DNA of 64,000 nt from Burkholderiaceae bacterium (GTDB lineage Bacteria; Pseudomonadota; Gammaproteobacteria; Burkholderiales; Burkholderiaceae_C), in contig CAKKRJ010000007.1 in the NCBI GenBank assembly GCA_919902775.1, positions 124,001 through 188,000 on the forward strand. Direction: 5' to 3'. The position numbers and the translations under genes were made by a program. Below the pieces are notes generated by a model that saw only the letters and a program-made list of their open reading frames with translations, was not told the DNA's origin and ran no database searches. Below are positions 19,845-29,214 of this stretch, in pieces (position 1 is the stretch's first letter; every line of letters begins with the position of its first letter).

Positions 19845-22769
19845 ATGAAGACCTTGGTAATTGCAGAGAAACCTTCGGTGGCACAAGACATCGTCAAAGC
19901 CTTGACCCCGACATCGGGCAAGTTTGAAAAACACGACGACCATTTTGAGAACAACCACTACGTGGTGACCAGTGCGGTGGGTCACCTGGTGGAGATCCAG
20001 GCGCCGGAAGAATACGACGTCAAACGCGGCAAATGGAGCTTTGCCAATTTGCCGGTGATCCCGCCGCACTTTGACTTGAAGCCCGTGGACAAAACCAAGA
20101 GCCGCCTGTCTGCCGTGGTCAGGCAGGCCAAGCGCAAAGACGTGGATGCGCTCATCAACGCCTGTGACGCGGGGCGCGAGGGCGAGCTGATTTTCCGTCT
20201 GATCGAGCAATATGCCGGGGGCACCAAGACCCTGGGCAAGCCGGTGCAGCGCCTGTGGCTGCAGTCCATGACGCCACAAGCAATCCGTGATGGCTTTGAC
20301 CACCTGCGCAGCAACCAGCAAATGCAGGGCCTGGCCGACGCCGCCCGCAGCCGTTCCGAAGCCGACTGGCTGGTGGGCATCAACGGCACCCGCGCCATGA
20401 CCGCGTTCAACTCGCGTGATGGCGGCTTCTTCTTGACCACCGTGGGCCGGGTGCAGACCCCGACGCTGGCCGTGGTGGTCGAGCGCGAAGAGCAAATCCG
20501 CAAGTTCATCAGCCGCGACTATTGGGAAATTCACGCCGAGTTTGCCGCCGCTGCAGGCACCTACCCCGGCAAGTGGTTCGACCCCGCCTGGAAGAAAGAA
20601 GAAGACGGCGAAAAGAAAGCGGACCGCCAATGGACCGCGCAAGAAGCGCAAGCCATTGTTCAGGCGGTGCGCGGCCAGACCGCCAGCGTGACCGAAGAGG
20701 CCACCCCCACCACGCAAGCCAGCCCCGGCCTGTTTGACCTGACCAGCTTGCAGCGCGAAGCCAACGGCAAATTTGGTTTCTCGGCCAAAACCACGCTGGC
20801 CCTGGCGCAAAGCCTGTACGAGCGCCACAAGGCCCTGACCTACCCGCGTACCGATTCACGCCACCTGCCCGAAGACTACGTGCCTGTGGCCAAGCAGACC
20901 TTTGAAATGCTGGCCGACAGTGGCATGCGCCACCTGGCCCCGCATGCGCTCACGGCGATCAACCACAACTACGTGCGCAAGATCCCGCGCGTGTTCGACA
21001 ACAAAAAAGTGTCGGACCACTTCGCCATCATCCCCACGCTGCAAGCCCCCAGCGGCTTGTCCGAGGCCGAACAAAAGCTCTATGACCTGGTGGTGCGCCG
21101 CTTCATGGCGGTGTTCTTCCCCAGCGCTGAATACCAGGTGACCACCCGCATCAGCGTGGCCGCTGGCCACAGTTTCAAAACCGTGGGCAAGGTGCTGGTC
21201 AAACCCGGCTGGCTGGCCATTTACGGCAAAGAAGCCGCCGCTGAAGTGGAAGATGCCAAAGACGGCGACAAAGGCCAAAACCTGGTGCCGGTGCAAGCGG
21301 GCGAACAGGTGGGCGTGGCGTCGGTCGAAGCCAAGGGCCTCAAAACCCGTCCCCCCGCACGCTATTCAGAAGCCACCTTGCTGGGCGCCATGGAAGGCGC
21401 CGGCAAGATGGTGGACGACGACGAACTGCGCGAAGCCATGCAAGAAAAAGGGCTGGGCACGCCAGCCACCCGCGCTGCCATCATCGAAGGCCTGATCAAC
21501 GAAAAATACATGCTGCGCGAAGGCCGCGAGATGATTCCGACGGCCAAGGCCTTCCAGCTCATGACGCTGCTGCGCGGGCTGCAGGTGGAAGAACTGTCCA
21601 AACCCGAACTGACGGGCGAGTGGGAATACAAGCTCGCCCAGATGGAGCAAGGCAAGCTGAGCCGCGCCACCTTCATGGCCGAGATCGCCGCCATGACCGA
21701 GCACATCGTCAAAAAGGCCAAAGAGTACGACCGCGACACCGTGCCCGGTGACTACGCCACGCTCACCACGCCCTGCCCCAACTGCGGTGGCGTGGTGAAA
21801 GAAAACTACCGCCGCTATACCTGCACGGGCGCAGACGGTGCCAGCGAAGGCTGCGGCTTCTCGTTTGGCAAGTCACCCGCTGGCCGCACCTTTGAGCCAG
21901 CCGAAGTCGAGCAGTTCATGCAAGACAAGAAAATCGGCCCGCTCGACGGCTTCCGTTCCAAGGCGGGCTGGCCTTTCGTGGCCGAGATGGCGCTGAAATA
22001 CAACGAAGAAGAAAAGAACTGGAAGCTTGAATTCGACTTTGGCGACGACAAGAAAAACGAAGACAGCGGCGAGATTGTCGAACTCACCGACGAGCCCCTG
22101 GGTGCCTGCCCCAAGTGCGGTAGCCCGGTGCACGAGCACGGCAGCAACTACGTGTGCAGCAAAGCCGTGCCCACGCATGAACAACCCACACCCAGCTGTG
22201 ACTTCAAGACCGGCAAGCTCATCTTGCAGCAACCGGTGGAGCGCGAACAGGTTGTCAAATTGCTGGCCACCGGCAAGACCGATGTGCTCGACAAGTTCGT
22301 CAGCAACCGCACGCGCCGCAGCTTCAAGGCCATGCTGGCCTGGAACCCTGAAGAAGGCAAAGTGACGTTCGAGTTTGAGCCACGCGAAGGCGGCAAGAAG
22401 TACCCGCCACGCAAGACGGCGGCCAGCAAGACGCCCTTTGGCAAAGTCGCCGCCAAAAAGACAGCGGCCAAAACGGCCAAAGCCCCTGCGGCCAAAAAAG
22501 CCGCCAAGACCGCTGCGCCCAAAGCGCCGCGCAAAGCCGCTGTCGGCACTTTGAAGCCCAGTGCTTCGTTGGCTGCCGTGATCGGCGATGGCACCTATGC
22601 CCGCACCGAAGTCGTCAAGAAAATCTGGGACTACATCAAAGCCAACGGCCTGCAAGACCCCGCTGACAAACGCTCCATCAAGGCCGATGGCAAGCTGCAG
22701 GCGGTGTTTGGCAAAGAACAGGCCACCATGTTCGAGCTGGCCGGCATCATTGGCAAGCACCTGAGCTGA
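19845..22769 (+). CDS. topB: DNA topoisomerase III with H1-like linker and C-terminal SWIB domain
   Basis: Encodes a 974-aa type IA topoisomerase that relaxes or decatenates DNA through a 5'-phosphotyrosine. The Toprim acidic motif DAGREGE is at residues 108-114 and the active tyrosine at 333 (LTYPRTDSRHLPED). Two cysteine clusters (CPNCGG...C...C near 645-675 and CPKCGS...C...C near 755-785) are zinc-binding topoisomerase repeats. Residues about 835-895 are Lys/Ala-rich (KKTAAKTAKAPAAKKAAK). The last ~75 residues (IGDGTYARTEVVKKIWDYIK to the end) form a SWIB/MDM2 domain. I chose the ATG at 19845. TopB with a SWIB tail is longer than E. coli TopB (653 aa). Confidence 0.93.
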   Translation: MKTLVIAEKPSVAQDIVKALTPTSGKFEKHDDHFENNHYVVTSAVGHLVEIQAPEEYDVKRGKWSFANLPVIPPHFDLKPVDKTKSRLSAVVRQAKRKDVDALINACDAGREGELIFRLIEQYAGGTKTLGKPVQRLWLQSMTPQAIRDGFDHLRSNQQMQGLADAARSRSEADWLVGINGTRAMTAFNSRDGGFFLTTVGRVQTPTLAVVVEREEQIRKFISRDYWEIHAEFAAAAGTYPGKWFDPAWKKEEDGEKKADRQWTAQEAQAIVQAVRGQTASVTEEATPTTQASPGLFDLTSLQREANGKFGFSAKTTLALAQSLYERHKALTYPRTDSRHLPEDYVPVAKQTFEMLADSGMRHLAPHALTAINHNYVRKIPRVFDNKKVSDHFAIIPTLQAPSGLSEAEQKLYDLVVRRFMAVFFPSAEYQVTTRISVAAGHSFKTVGKVLVKPGWLAIYGKEAAAEVEDAKDGDKGQNLVPVQAGEQVGVASVEAKGLKTRPPARYSEATLLGAMEGAGKMVDDDELREAMQEKGLGTPATRAAIIEGLINEKYMLREGREMIPTAKAFQLMTLLRGLQVEELSKPELTGEWEYKLAQMEQGKLSRATFMAEIAAMTEHIVKKAKEYDRDTVPGDYATLTTPCPNCGGVVKENYRRYTCTGADGASEGCGFSFGKSPAGRTFEPAEVEQFMQDKKIGPLDGFRSKAGWPFVAEMALKYNEEEKNWKLEFDFGDDKKNEDSGEIVELTDEPLGACPKCGSPVHEHGSNYVCSKAVPTHEQPTPSCDFKTGKLILQQPVEREQVVKLLATGKTDVLDKFVSNRTRRSFKAMLAWNPEEGKVTFEFEPREGGKKYPPRKTAASKTPFGKVAAKKTAAKTAKAPAAKKAAKTAAPKAPRKAAVGTLKPSASLAAVIGDGTYARTEVVKKIWDYIKANGLQDPADKRSIKADGKLQAVFGKEQATMFELAGIIGKHLS

Positions 22770-22797
22770 GTGCACCGGGGTTGAGGGTGGCGGTATA

Positions 22798-22831
22798 CGC
22801 CCATCGGTCAATGAAAATTGACCGATGGGCG
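22798..22831. terminator. Perfect 15-bp inverted repeat after topB
   Basis: CGCCCATCGGTCAAT and its exact complement flank a GAAA loop. A GNRA-type tetraloop on a 15-bp stem is very stable. It lies 28 bases after the topB stop. There is no T tract, so it may work as a Rho-assisted terminator, an mRNA-stabilising end or an operator for the next gene. Confidence 0.55.
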
Positions 22832-22901
22832 AATTCACGAGCGCACTTTGTTTTTGCAGACTGTGGCTGTCTATCTACTGCAAAAAACCAAGGACCGCCC
22901 C

Positions 22902-23417
22902 ATGACCCTCCGACGCATCAAAACCATTTCAATGACCGCAGCCATGGTGCTGGCGGCCACCAGCTTCGCGGCCCTGGCCCAAGGAGCCGGGGGCGGCGCA
23001 GCGCCGGGTCCTGGAGCAGGAGCAGGAGCCGGTACGGCCTCCGGTTTGGGGGCCAAGACGGAGCAGTTCATGGAACGGCAGAAGGTGGCCATTTACCACC
23101 AGGCGCAAATCCGCACGCAAGAAAAAACCTTGTCAGACACACGCGCCCAGATCAAGGCGCAAGACAAATTGATCAAGCAAACGCGTGACCAGATCAAAAG
23201 GCAAGACCAGGTGTTGACCCGCACCCGCGCTCAAATTCAGGAGCACGCGCAAGACAAGCCCGAACTGCTGGACCAACTGCGCAAGCAAGAGCAAACCCAG
23301 GAGCGCATGCTGTCGCAAATGAAAACCCAGGAACAAAGCCTGAGTCAGACCCAGGCGCAACTCAAGGCCGAAGACCTGCAGCAAACCCAATTGCGCGACC
23401 AGCTCAAAAATCGGTGA
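22902..23417 (+). CDS. Secreted coiled-coil protein, function unknown
   Basis: Encodes 171 residues. A cleavable signal peptide (RRIKTISMTAAMVLAATSFA, then ALAQ) is followed by a Gly/Ala/Pro-rich stretch (about residues 28-50). The rest is a long Gln/Lys/Arg-rich helix with a repeating pattern around TRxQIKxQDxxIKQ, about 11-14 residues per unit, predicted as a coiled coil. There are no cysteines. I do not recognise a family. The start at 22902 is chosen because the signal peptide begins there. It stands alone between topB and the convergent SMP-30 gene. Confidence 0.7.
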   Translation: MTLRRIKTISMTAAMVLAATSFAALAQGAGGGAAPGPGAGAGAGTASGLGAKTEQFMERQKVAIYHQAQIRTQEKTLSDTRAQIKAQDKLIKQTRDQIKRQDQVLTRTRAQIQEHAQDKPELLDQLRKQEQTQERMLSQMKTQEQSLSQTQAQLKAEDLQQTQLRDQLKNR

Positions 23418-23432
23418 TCACGGGCGCGGCGT

Positions 23433-24362
23433 TCATGCGTTGAAATGCAACGCCAAGCCTGGCACCGGCCAGTCGTCCACCGCGATCAATCGCCCTGTCG
23501 CTGACAGCGTGATGTAGGCGGTGCGGTGGCCCGGGCCGCCAAAGCAGATGTTGGTGGTGAAGGGGTCGGGCAATGGCACGTGCCGTACGTGCTGGCCATC
23601 GGGGCTGACGATGGAGATGCCGCCGTGCAGCAGGGTGGCCACGCAAATGTTGCCCTCGGCATCGACGGCCATGGAGTCAAAGCGTTGGTAATGTCCGCCG
23701 GGTGATGCGGTCACCATGCGCGCGCCTTGCGGCGATGGCCAGGGGTCTTTGCGCACCTGGCCGGGGGCGGTGACATCAAAGGCCCACACGCGTGCGCCTT
23801 CGGTTTCGGCGTAGTACAAGGTTTGGCCGTCGGGCGACAGCGCGATGCCGTTGGGCGTCATCACGGGTCTGGCCACGGCGTGCACGCCCGCGCCGTTGGG
23901 CTGCGCATAAAACACGCCGCCCCGGTCCATCTCGTGGTGGCGCACTTTGCCCAGGTCGGTGAAATAAAAGCCGCCATGCGCGTCAAACACCAGGTCGTTG
24001 GGGCCGCGCAGACCGATGCCGTCCACCTGTTCATATATGCGTTCAAATTTGCCGGTGTTGAGGTTGACGCGCTCGATGCGCCCGCCCGAGTAGTCGTGCG
24101 CTTGGCCGATGGGGCGTAAATAGTTGCCCGGCTCGCGCGTCCATTCAAAGCCCCCGTTGTTGCAGACGTAGACCGCGCCATCGGGGCCGATGGCCGCACC
24201 GTTGGGGCCCGCCCCCAGCTCGGCCACCACCTGCACACGGCCGTCGGTGGTCACGCGGCTGAGCGTGCCGCGTGCAATTTCGACCAGCAGCACCGAGCCA
24301 TCGTCCAGCGCCACAGGGCCCTCGGGAAACTGCAGACCGGTGGCCAGTTCTCGGATCTTCAT
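23433..24362 (-). CDS. SMP-30/gluconolactonase family protein
   Basis: Encodes a 309-aa six-bladed beta-propeller. The N-terminus LQFPEGPVALDDGSVLLVEI has the metal-binding glutamate of the family, and GLRGPNDLVFDAHGGFYFTD and MTPNGIALSPDGQTLYYAET carry the asparagine and aspartate ligands. Enzymes of this family hydrolyse sugar lactones or other lactones with a divalent metal. The frame continues upstream to 24755 only as antisense to nothing recognisable and overlaps putA, so the ATG at 24362 is used. It may be co-transcribed with putA, which ends 92 bases upstream. Confidence 0.87.
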   Translation of the reverse strand: MKIRELATGLQFPEGPVALDDGSVLLVEIARGTLSRVTTDGRVQVVAELGAGPNGAAIGPDGAVYVCNNGGFEWTREPGNYLRPIGQAHDYSGGRIERVNLNTGKFERIYEQVDGIGLRGPNDLVFDAHGGFYFTDLGKVRHHEMDRGGVFYAQPNGAGVHAVARPVMTPNGIALSPDGQTLYYAETEGARVWAFDVTAPGQVRKDPWPSPQGARMVTASPGGHYQRFDSMAVDAEGNICVATLLHGGISIVSPDGQHVRHVPLPDPFTTNICFGGPGHRTAYITLSATGRLIAVDDWPVPGLALHFNA

Positions 24363-24454
24363 GTCGGTGCCTCGGGTCAGGGGATGCCACCAATGTAATG
24401 AGGCACAGGCCGCCCACAAGCGGGGATTCCCTAGGGCTTGCGCGCCCCGTTGGC

Positions 24455-27400
24455 TCAGAGACTCAAGGTCATCAAACTGGCGTTGCCACCCGCAGCGGCG
24501 GTGTTGGTGCTGATGCTGCGCTCGCTCACCAAACGGACCAGCGGCACCGCCGCATCGCCCGGGCGCAAGGCCGTGAGCGTGACGATGGCCCCGGGACGCT
24601 GAGCCAGTTGGGCTTGCCAGTGCAGGGTGGTGGCCGCAACGGCGTGCAGCAGCGCGGCATCGATGGATGGCGCGTGCGCGGGGTCTTCCAGCGCCACCTG
24701 GCCTTGCACCCTGGCCGGCAACTGCGCACGCAGCGCTTGGCTGTGCAGCGGCCACACGGCGTGGCCGCCCACTGCCAGCACGGCGGCCAGTTGCGTCAAG
24801 CGGTCGGCGTCAGCGCCTGGCTGCTCACCCGTCAGGCACAGCACCCGCGCACGGGCTTGCACGCGGTAGACGTTGCGCTCGCCGGTGGGGCCGCTCAAGG
24901 TGGCTTGTAAACCGGCCGGGCTGGTGGCGGCAAATTGCGCGCAGGCGTGGGCCAGGGGCAAGTGGTTGTGCGTCACGGCCCAGTCGTGCAAGGCCTGCAG
25001 CGCGGGGGTGGCCTGCGGCAGCGCAGCGGCCCCGCTGGCTTGCACGCTGCGCAAGGCTGCGGTGGGTGGGCAGTGCGCCAGCAGGCGCAGCAAGACCAGC
25101 GGGCCACCGGCTTTGGGGCCGGTGCCCGACAGGCCATCGCCACCAAAGGGTTGCACCCCCACCACGGCACCCACCATGTTGCGGTTGATGTACACATTAC
25201 CCGCGTGGGTGTTGTCCGTCACCTGCGCGATGGTTTCTTCGATGCGCGAATGCACGCCCAACGTGAGCGCATAGCCCGTGTCGTTGATGGCCTGCAGCAA
25301 GCTGCCCAGTGCGTTGCGGGCATAGCGCACGATGTGCAGCACCGGGCCGAATACCTCGCGCTCCAGCTGGGCGATGTGCTCGATCTCGATCAGCGTGGGT
25401 TGCACATAAGTGCCGGTGGGCAAAGCGTGAGGCGCATTGCGACTGATGCGGTGCACCTTGCAGCCGCGCTGTTGCATGGCTTGCACATGCGCCTCGATGC
25501 CGGCGCGTGCGCGCTCGTCGATCACGGGGCCCATGTCCACGTTCAGCTGGGCGGGTGTGCCCAGCGTGATTTCGGCCATGGCGCCTTGCAGCATGGCGAT
25601 CATGCGGTCGGCCACGTCGTCCTGCACGCACAACACGCGCAGCGCCGAGCAGCGTTGGCCTGCGGCTTCAAAGGCCGAGGCCATGGCGTCTTGCACCACC
25701 TGTTCCAGCAAGGCCGATGAATCGACCACCATGCAGTTTTGCCCGCCGGTTTCGGCGACCAGCGGCACCGATTGACCCTGCAAATTCAGGCGTTCGGCCA
25801 ATGCGCCTTGCAGCACGCGGGCGGTCTCGGTGGAGCCGGTGAACAGCACGCCCTGCACACGCGCATCGCGCACCAGCTGCATGCCCACTTCACGGCCCTG
25901 GCCTGGCAACAATTGCACCACGGCGGGCGGCACACCCGCTTGCCACAGGGCCTGCACCGCCAGCGCAGCGATGGCCGGGGTGGATTCGGCAGGCTTGGCC
26001 AGCACCGGGTTGCCCGCAGCCAGCGCGGCGGCCACTTGGCCTATGAAAATCGCCAGCGGAAAGTTCCACGGGCTGATGCACACCACCGGGCCCAGCGGCG
26101 TGTGCGTGTGGTTGTCAAAGTCGCGCCGCACCTGCGCGGCGTAGTAGCGCAAAAAGTCCACCGCCTCGCGCAGTTCGGCCACGGCATGGCCCCAGGTTTT
26201 GCCGGCTTCACGCACCAGCAAAGCCATCACGCGTGCTGCATCGGCTTGCAGCAGATCGGCGGCGCGCTCCAGCATGGCGGCGCGTTGTGCGGGAGGTGTG
26301 GCGGCCCAGCTTGGTGCGGCATCGCTGGCCGCTTGCAAGGCGGTGCGCACATCGTCGGCACTGGCGTACTGCACGCTGCCCAGCACGTCGCGCTGGTCGG
26401 CCGGGTTGATCAGCGCATGGCGTGGCCCGCCCACGGCCGCGTGGGCCAGCATCGGGCGCACCTGCAGGGGCTGCTGCTGTGCCTGCATGTCGGTGGCCAG
26501 CTGGCGCAGGGTGGGTTCGTGGGCCAGATCGGGGCCGCTGGAATTGCGCCGCGCCGCGCCATACAGCTGCGCAGGCAATGCAATCTGTGGGTGCGGCTGG
26601 CCGGGGCTGGCGTCTTCTTGCAGCGCGTCTTGCTCTGTCCGCTGCACCGGGTCTTGCACCAGGTCGCTGATGGACACACTGGCGTCGGCCATGCGGTTGA
26701 CAAACGAGCTGTTGGCCCCGTTTTCCAACAGGCGGCGCACCAGATACGCCAGCAGGGTTTCGTGCGTGCCCACGGGCGCGTAAATGCGGCAGGGCCGCTG
26801 CAGTGGGCCAACCACCTGCCGGTACAGCGGCTCGCCCATGCCGTGCAGACACTGGAACTCGTATTGGCCCGGGGTGTAGTCGCCACCGATGTCTTGCGCC
26901 ACTTGCACGATGGCCGCCAGCGTGTGTGCGTTGTGCGTGGCAAATTGCGGGTACACCGCCTCGGGCGCAGCCAGCAGTTGTTGGGCGCAGGCCAGGTAGG
27001 ACACATCGGTGTGGTGCTTGCGCGTGTAAACGGGGTAATCGCTTTGGCCGTCTTGCTGGGCGCGTTTGATCTCGCTGTCCCAATAGGCGCCCTTGACCAG
27101 GCGCACCATCAGGCGGTGGCCGGTGCGGCGCGCCAGATCGATCACCCAGTCGATCACGCAGGGGCAGCGCTTTTGGTAGGCCTGGATCACGAAACCGATG
27201 CCGTTCCAGCCTTGCAAGCGGGGTGCGCGGCACAGCGCTTCGAGCAGGTCCAGCGAGATGTCGAGTCGGTCCACCTCTTCGGCGTCGATGTTCAGGCCGA
27301 TGTCGTAATGCTTGGCCAACGCGGTCAGGTGCAGCACACGTGGCAAAAGTTCGTCCATCACACGCTGGTGCTGGGCGCGGCTGTAACGCGGGTGCAGGGC

Positions 27401-28210
27401 CGACAGCTTGATCGAGATGCCTGGGCCGTTCAGCACGCCCTGGCCACGCGCGGCCTTGCCAATCGCGTGGATCGCGGTTTCGTACGACCGCAGGTAGCGC
27501 TGCGCATCGGCCTCGGTCAGTGCGGCTTCGCCCAGCATGTCGTACGAATAGCGAAAGCCCTGGGCTTCCATCTCGCGGGCGCGGTGCAGGGCCTCGTCAA
27601 TCGTCTCGCCTGTGACGAACTGCTCGCCCAGCATCTGCATGGCCAGTTGCACGCCCTGGCGAATCAGCGGTTCGCCGCTTTTGCCCAGCAGACGAGTGAG
27701 TGAGGCCAGCATCGCGCCCTCGCTGTGCGTGGCCACCAGCTTGCCCGTGAGCAACAGGCCCCAGGACGCGGCGTTGACAAACAGCGACGGGCTGCGGCCC
27801 ACATGCTGGTGCCAGTCGCCCTGGCCGATCTTGTCGCGGATCAGCGCGTCGCGCGTGGCCGCATCGGGGATGCGCAACAGCGCCTCGGCCAGGCACATCA
27901 GTGCCACGCCCTCTTCGCTCGACAAGGCGTATTCCTGCATCAGGCTTTGCACGCGGCCTGCGCGCCCGCCCAGTTGTGGGCCTTCGCGCATGCCTTGCAC
28001 CAGTTGGCGCGCCAGCGCGTCGGTGCGCTGGGCCTGGGCAGGTTGCATGCGGGCCGCAGCCAGCAGCGGCGCCAGTGCCTGGGCTTCGGGCAGGCGGGTG
28101 GCGCGGGCCATGGCCTCGCGCAGGGCGCTGCGCTCGGGCAAGGGGCCGCCGGGGGTGAAGTGGGCGCCTTGGGCATGGGCGAGTTCGGCTGGGGTCATGG
28201 GGGTGTTCAT
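24455..28210 (-). CDS. putA: Bifunctional proline dehydrogenase / glutamate semialdehyde dehydrogenase PutA
   Basis: Encodes a 1251-aa PutA that oxidises proline to glutamate in two steps with FAD and NAD. The proline dehydrogenase barrel covers about residues 140-450 (RLVKGAYWDSEIKRAQ, YEFQCLHGMGEPLYRQV). The aldehyde dehydrogenase domain follows at about 560-1000, with FTGSTETARVLQ, the glutamate in AETGGQN and catalytic cysteine near residue 854 (GQRCSALRV). A further ~200-residue C-terminal domain is present. There is no N-terminal ribbon-helix-helix domain, so this PutA should not repress its own gene; the divergent Lrp-type regulator probably does the control. Confidence 0.95.
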   Translation of the reverse strand: MNTPMTPAELAHAQGAHFTPGGPLPERSALREAMARATRLPEAQALAPLLAAARMQPAQAQRTDALARQLVQGMREGPQLGGRAGRVQSLMQEYALSSEEGVALMCLAEALLRIPDAATRDALIRDKIGQGDWHQHVGRSPSLFVNAASWGLLLTGKLVATHSEGAMLASLTRLLGKSGEPLIRQGVQLAMQMLGEQFVTGETIDEALHRAREMEAQGFRYSYDMLGEAALTEADAQRYLRSYETAIHAIGKAARGQGVLNGPGISIKLSALHPRYSRAQHQRVMDELLPRVLHLTALAKHYDIGLNIDAEEVDRLDISLDLLEALCRAPRLQGWNGIGFVIQAYQKRCPCVIDWVIDLARRTGHRLMVRLVKGAYWDSEIKRAQQDGQSDYPVYTRKHHTDVSYLACAQQLLAAPEAVYPQFATHNAHTLAAIVQVAQDIGGDYTPGQYEFQCLHGMGEPLYRQVVGPLQRPCRIYAPVGTHETLLAYLVRRLLENGANSSFVNRMADASVSISDLVQDPVQRTEQDALQEDASPGQPHPQIALPAQLYGAARRNSSGPDLAHEPTLRQLATDMQAQQQPLQVRPMLAHAAVGGPRHALINPADQRDVLGSVQYASADDVRTALQAASDAAPSWAATPPAQRAAMLERAADLLQADAARVMALLVREAGKTWGHAVAELREAVDFLRYYAAQVRRDFDNHTHTPLGPVVCISPWNFPLAIFIGQVAAALAAGNPVLAKPAESTPAIAALAVQALWQAGVPPAVVQLLPGQGREVGMQLVRDARVQGVLFTGSTETARVLQGALAERLNLQGQSVPLVAETGGQNCMVVDSSALLEQVVQDAMASAFEAAGQRCSALRVLCVQDDVADRMIAMLQGAMAEITLGTPAQLNVDMGPVIDERARAGIEAHVQAMQQRGCKVHRISRNAPHALPTGTYVQPTLIEIEHIAQLEREVFGPVLHIVRYARNALGSLLQAINDTGYALTLGVHSRIEETIAQVTDNTHAGNVYINRNMVGAVVGVQPFGGDGLSGTGPKAGGPLVLLRLLAHCPPTAALRSVQASGAAALPQATPALQALHDWAVTHNHLPLAHACAQFAATSPAGLQATLSGPTGERNVYRVQARARVLCLTGEQPGADADRLTQLAAVLAVGGHAVWPLHSQALRAQLPARVQGQVALEDPAHAPSIDAALLHAVAATTLHWQAQLAQRPGAIVTLTALRPGDAAVPLVRLVSERSISTNTAAAGGNASLMTLSL

Positions 28211-28231
28211 GGCGAGGTCCTTTGGGCAGGG

Positions 28232-28252
28232 GTCGGCGGCTTCAGCCTCGAC
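28232..28252. repeat. REP-like palindrome, copy 3
   Basis: A 21-base near-palindrome (GTCGGCGGCTTCAGCC then TCGAC), almost the same as 12605-12625. It lies in the putA-lrp gap, 22 bases before the putA start, so it may also affect putA expression. Confidence 0.5.
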
Positions 28253-28343
28253 AACGGCCTTTGTGTGGCATGAATCGCTATCATCCTGATAAGGTGATGA
28301 ATGTTTCACCAAAATTCAATCAATACACCGAACAAAAATCAGC

Positions 28344-28817
28344 ATGAGCATCGACATACCCGACATTGATCGCACAGATCGCCGCATTCTGGATTTGCTG
28401 CAGCGCGACGGCCGCATCAGCAACCTCAAGCTGGCCGAAAGCGTGTCGCTCTCGCCCACGGCGGTGCTGGCGCGGGTGCAGCGCCTCACGCGTGAGGGCT
28501 ACATCCTGGGTTATGAGGCGCGCCTGAACCCGCTCAAGCTGGGTGCAGGGATGATGGTGTTTGTAGAGGTGCTGCTCGACCGCACCAGCCCCAATGTGTT
28601 TGACCAGTTCAAAGCCGCCGTGCAGGTGCGCCCCGAGATCATGGAATGCCACATGGTGGCGGGCGGCTTTGACTACCTGCTCAAGACCCGCGCCGCCGAC
28701 ATGAACGCTTACCGCGAGTTTGCGGGCACGGTGCTGTGGCAGCTGCCCGGTGTGCGCGAAACGCGCACCTATGCGGTGATGGAAGAAGTCAAAAACACGA
28801 CGGCGCTGGCGTTGTGA
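28344..28817 (+). CDS. Lrp/AsnC-family regulator, probable proline-responsive activator of putA
   Basis: Encodes a 157-aa Lrp-type protein. The N-terminal helix-turn-helix is IDRTDRRILDLLQRDGRISN to LSPTAVLARVQRL, and the C-terminal RAM ligand domain runs from YILGYEARLNP to the end. It is divergent from putA with 133 bases between starts, which is the usual layout of PutR-like activators that respond to proline. The regulatory link is an inference from position. Confidence 0.88.
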   Translation: MSIDIPDIDRTDRRILDLLQRDGRISNLKLAESVSLSPTAVLARVQRLTREGYILGYEARLNPLKLGAGMMVFVEVLLDRTSPNVFDQFKAAVQVRPEIMECHMVAGGFDYLLKTRAADMNAYREFAGTVLWQLPGVRETRTYAVMEEVKNTTALAL

Positions 28818-28844
28818 GGACGCATCGCGGCCATGACCACGGCG

Positions 28845-29158
28845 TCAATTTTGTGGCCGTGCCACCGACAAATGCAATCCGGTTGCGTTCAACACGGCCA
28901 GCCATGTTTTGAGCGTGGGATTGCCACGCGGACCGAGCGCCCGGTACAAACTTTCACGCGGCATGCCCGCTCTTTCCGCCACCGCAGACATGCCTTGCGC
29001 TTCGGCGATGTGCCGCAAAGCAGCCAATAAAGCCTGCTGCCCCCCGGTTGATCGGCTTGATCCAATGCGACGGCGAGGTAGTCGTTGGCAAACTCAGGAT
29101 CGGCTTTGAGCACCTCGACAACGGCGTCGTCATGCGGGCGGCTGGTTGTGATGGTCAT
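28845..29158 (-). pseudogene. HigA-like addiction-module antidote, frameshifted
   Basis: Two frames together encode one antidote protein of about 104 residues. The first (from the ATG at 29158) gives MTITTSRPHDDAVVEVLKAD and continues to DQPGG. The second (28845-29027) gives AALRHIAEAQGMSAVAERAG and a helix-turn-helix segment ending TGLHLSVARPQN. They join at a run of six G on the minus strand (29040-29045); one more G would restore the frame. No toxin gene is present on either side, so it is an orphan. It could be a real pseudogene, a slippage-prone gene or a sequencing error. Confidence 0.75.
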
Positions 29159-29214
29159 TTGAGCGTTCTCCAAGTTTCACGAAATAAATTCCGAATTGGG
29201 AAACTGTCTCTACA

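Noticed and set aside
24363..24755. In-frame upstream extension of the SMP-30 gene to 440 residues.
   Set aside because: The extension overlaps the end of putA and has no SMP-30 similarity; the family N-terminus begins at the ATG at 24362.
25739..27703. Long plus-strand open frame of 654 codons antisense to putA.
   Set aside because: Composition is that of a shadow frame (Gly, His, Gln, Val rich) and putA on the other strand is unambiguous.
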